A program made the translations under genes and the position numbers. Positions 22,127 to 23,435 of a stretch of DNA of 23,435 nt are shown here, one piece after another; position 1 is the stretch's first letter, and each line of letters starts with the position of its first letter. This stretch comes from DAHVFK01 sp035310985 (lineage in GTDB: Bacteria; Pseudomonadota; Gammaproteobacteria; Burkholderiales; SG8-39), in NCBI GenBank assembly GCA_035310985.1, contig DATGDH010000012.1, positions 1 to 23,435 of the forward strand, written 5' to 3'. The notes beneath the pieces are model-generated. The model was not told the DNA's origin and searched no databases. It saw only the letters and a list, made by a program, of their open reading frames with translations.

Positions 22127-23435
22127 TCCTCGTCGCGCTCGCGGCCGTGCTGCCGGCGCAGGCGGCGAAGGTGATCCGCATCGCGCCGCAGTCGAACCTC
22201 GCGGTGCTCGATCCGTTCTGGACCACCGCGACGGTGACGCGCACGCACGGCTACATGATCTACGACACGCTGTTCGGCACCGATGCCGAAGGCCGCATCC
22301 GGCCGCAGATGGTCGATACGTGGAGCACGTCGAAGGATCGGCTCACCTGGACCTTCACGCTGCGAAAGGGGCTGGCGTTCAGCGACGGCCAGCCGGTCAC
22401 GAGCCGCGACGTGATCGCCTCGCTCGAGCGCTGGGCGAAGCGCGACAATCTCGGCCAGAAGCTCGCCGCGGCGCTCGATCGCTGGGAGGCGGTCGACACG
22501 CACCGCTTTCGCCTGCACCTGAAAGCGCCCTTCGGCCTGGTGCTCGAGGCACTCGGCAAGCAAGGCGCCAATGTGCCCTTCATCCTGCCGGCGCGCGTCG
22601 CGGCCACGCCGATCGACCAGCAGATCGAGGACACCACCGGCTCCGGCCCCTACGTCTTCGACAGAGCGGCCTGGCGTCCCGGAGCGCTCGTCGTGTACCG
22701 CAGGAACCCACTCTACAAGCCGCGGCCGGAGCCGCCTTCAGGCACCGCAGGCGGCAAGCGCGTGTACGTCGACCGCGTCGAGTGGCACATCCTGCCCGAC
22801 GCGCAGACGCAGGTGAACGCGCTGCTGCGCGGCGAGATCGACCTGCTCGAGCAGCCGGCGCACGAGCACTACGCGAGGCTGCGCGCCGACCCGCACATCC
22901 GCGTCTACGACAACCGCTACGGCGCGCAGGTGCTCCTGCGCTTCAACCAGCTCGCGCCGCCGTTCGACGACGTGCGCCTGCGGCGCGCGGCGCTGGTGGC
23001 GCTCGCGCAGGAGCCGTTCCTCAGGGCGCAGTACGTCTCGCCGGAGCTCTATAGGTCCTGCCGCTCGATGTACCCCTGCGGCACGCCTTACCAGACCGAC
23101 GCGGGCATGCAGGGTATGCTCGAGGGCGACTTTCGCCGCGCGCGTCGAATGCTGAAGGACGTGGGCTACAGCGGCGCGCCAGTGGTAATCCTGCAGCCGA
23201 CCGACCTCGCGACCATCGCGCGGCTGCCGGTGGTCGCCGCCCAGCAGCTACGCCGGGCCGGCTTCAAGGTCGAGCTGCAGTCGATGGACTGGCAGACTCT
23301 CGTCTCGCGCCGACAGAAAAAGGAAGGCTGGAGCATCTTCCTCACCACCTTCAACGGCCTCGATCTCGAGAACCCGGTGGTCAACCCGGCGATGAACGCG
23401 AGCTGCGGCGACGCCTGGCCGGGCTGGCCGTGCGA
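22108..23435 (+). CDS. ABC transporter substrate-binding protein, peptide/nickel (SBP_bac_5) type, 3' truncated by window
   Basis: An open frame of 442 residues from ATG 22108 running off the window end. The signal peptide MARLALILVALAAVLPAQA is followed by KVIRIAPQSNLAVLDPFWTT. The blocks YDTLFGTDAEGRIRPQMVDTW and LTWTFTLRKGLAFSDGQPVTSRDV are hallmarks of the DppA/OppA family, as are GSGPYVF and the later LLRGEIDLLEQP. Family-typical length is about 500-540, so roughly 70-100 residues lie outside. It overlaps the amidase gene by 19 bases; GAAGG lies only 1-2 bases before the ATG. Permease and ATPase genes would be expected downstream. Peptides, opines or other amides are possible ligands; specificity cannot be read here. 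Confidence 0.9.
   Translation, partial: MARLALILVALAAVLPAQAAKVIRIAPQSNLAVLDPFWTTATVTRTHGYMIYDTLFGTDAEGRIRPQMVDTWSTSKDRLTWTFTLRKGLAFSDGQPVTSRDVIASLERWAKRDNLGQKLAAALDRWEAVDTHRFRLHLKAPFGLVLEALGKQGANVPFILPARVAATPIDQQIEDTTGSGPYVFDRAAWRPGALVVYRRNPLYKPRPEPPSGTAGGKRVYVDRVEWHILPDAQTQVNALLRGEIDLLEQPAHEHYARLRADPHIRVYDNRYGAQVLLRFNQLAPPFDDVRLRRAALVALAQEPFLRAQYVSPELYRSCRSMYPCGTPYQTDAGMQGMLEGDFRRARRMLKDVGYSGAPVVILQPTDLATIARLPVVAAQQLRRAGFKVELQSMDWQTLVSRRQKKEGWSIFLTTFNGLDLENPVVNPAMNASCGDAWPGWPC

Overview
The window is a GC-rich (roughly two-thirds or more G+C by eye), densely coding stretch of a Gram-negative chromosome. Betaproteobacteria is the best guess. The reasons are the order glnE - ilvE - CHCC zinc-finger gene - waaF, the presence of LPS-core and lipoprotein genes, and very high GC. 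No phage, transposon, CRISPR, rRNA or tRNA signal was seen, and no gap between genes exceeds about 185 bases.

Layout. (1) 1-1424 is the 3' part of glnE on +, meeting a small ArsR-type regulator tail to tail (1421-1741, -). (2) 1810-6765 is a six-gene + strand operon: ilvE, a 66-aa CHCC zinc-finger protein, waaF (heptosyltransferase II), an NTF2/SnoaL-like protein, a YheT-type alpha/beta hydrolase and a phosphomannomutase/phosphoglucomutase. Every junction overlaps, four of them by exactly 4 bases. (3) 6737-15682 is the most interesting part. A MerR-type regulator with a cobalamin-binding domain (LitR/CarH class, the coenzyme-B12 photoreceptors) is followed directly on the - strand by an acyl-ACP-desaturase-like diiron protein. 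Divergently on +, a ten-gene operon runs: small secreted protein, 31-aa membrane peptide, FAD amine-oxidase-like protein, DUF1365 protein, CFA-synthase-like methyltransferase, chalcone-isomerase-like secreted protein, GPH/MFS transporter, DUF3833 lipoprotein, SDR and an NTF2-like protein. The 84-base divergent control region carries mirrored TTG(T/A)C-N3-GACAA operators. (4) 15679-20542 (-) is a complete ugpBAECQ locus for sn-glycerol-3-phosphate uptake and glycerophosphodiester hydrolysis. (5) 20726 to the end (+) is an amidase-signature hydrolase overlapping the 5' part of a peptide-type ABC substrate-binding protein that runs off the window.

How it fits together. Region 3 reads as a lipid-modification module for membrane fatty acids under a light/B12-responsive regulator. 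The CFA-like enzyme lacks two of the residues that hold the catalytic bicarbonate in E. coli cyclopropane synthase (Cys139 is Ser, His266 is Gln). It may therefore add a methyl group to an unsaturated acyl chain without closing the ring, as in methylated or furan fatty acid synthesis. The adjacent FAD enzyme and diiron desaturase are plausible partner oxidases. This is inference; the parts and motifs are seen directly.
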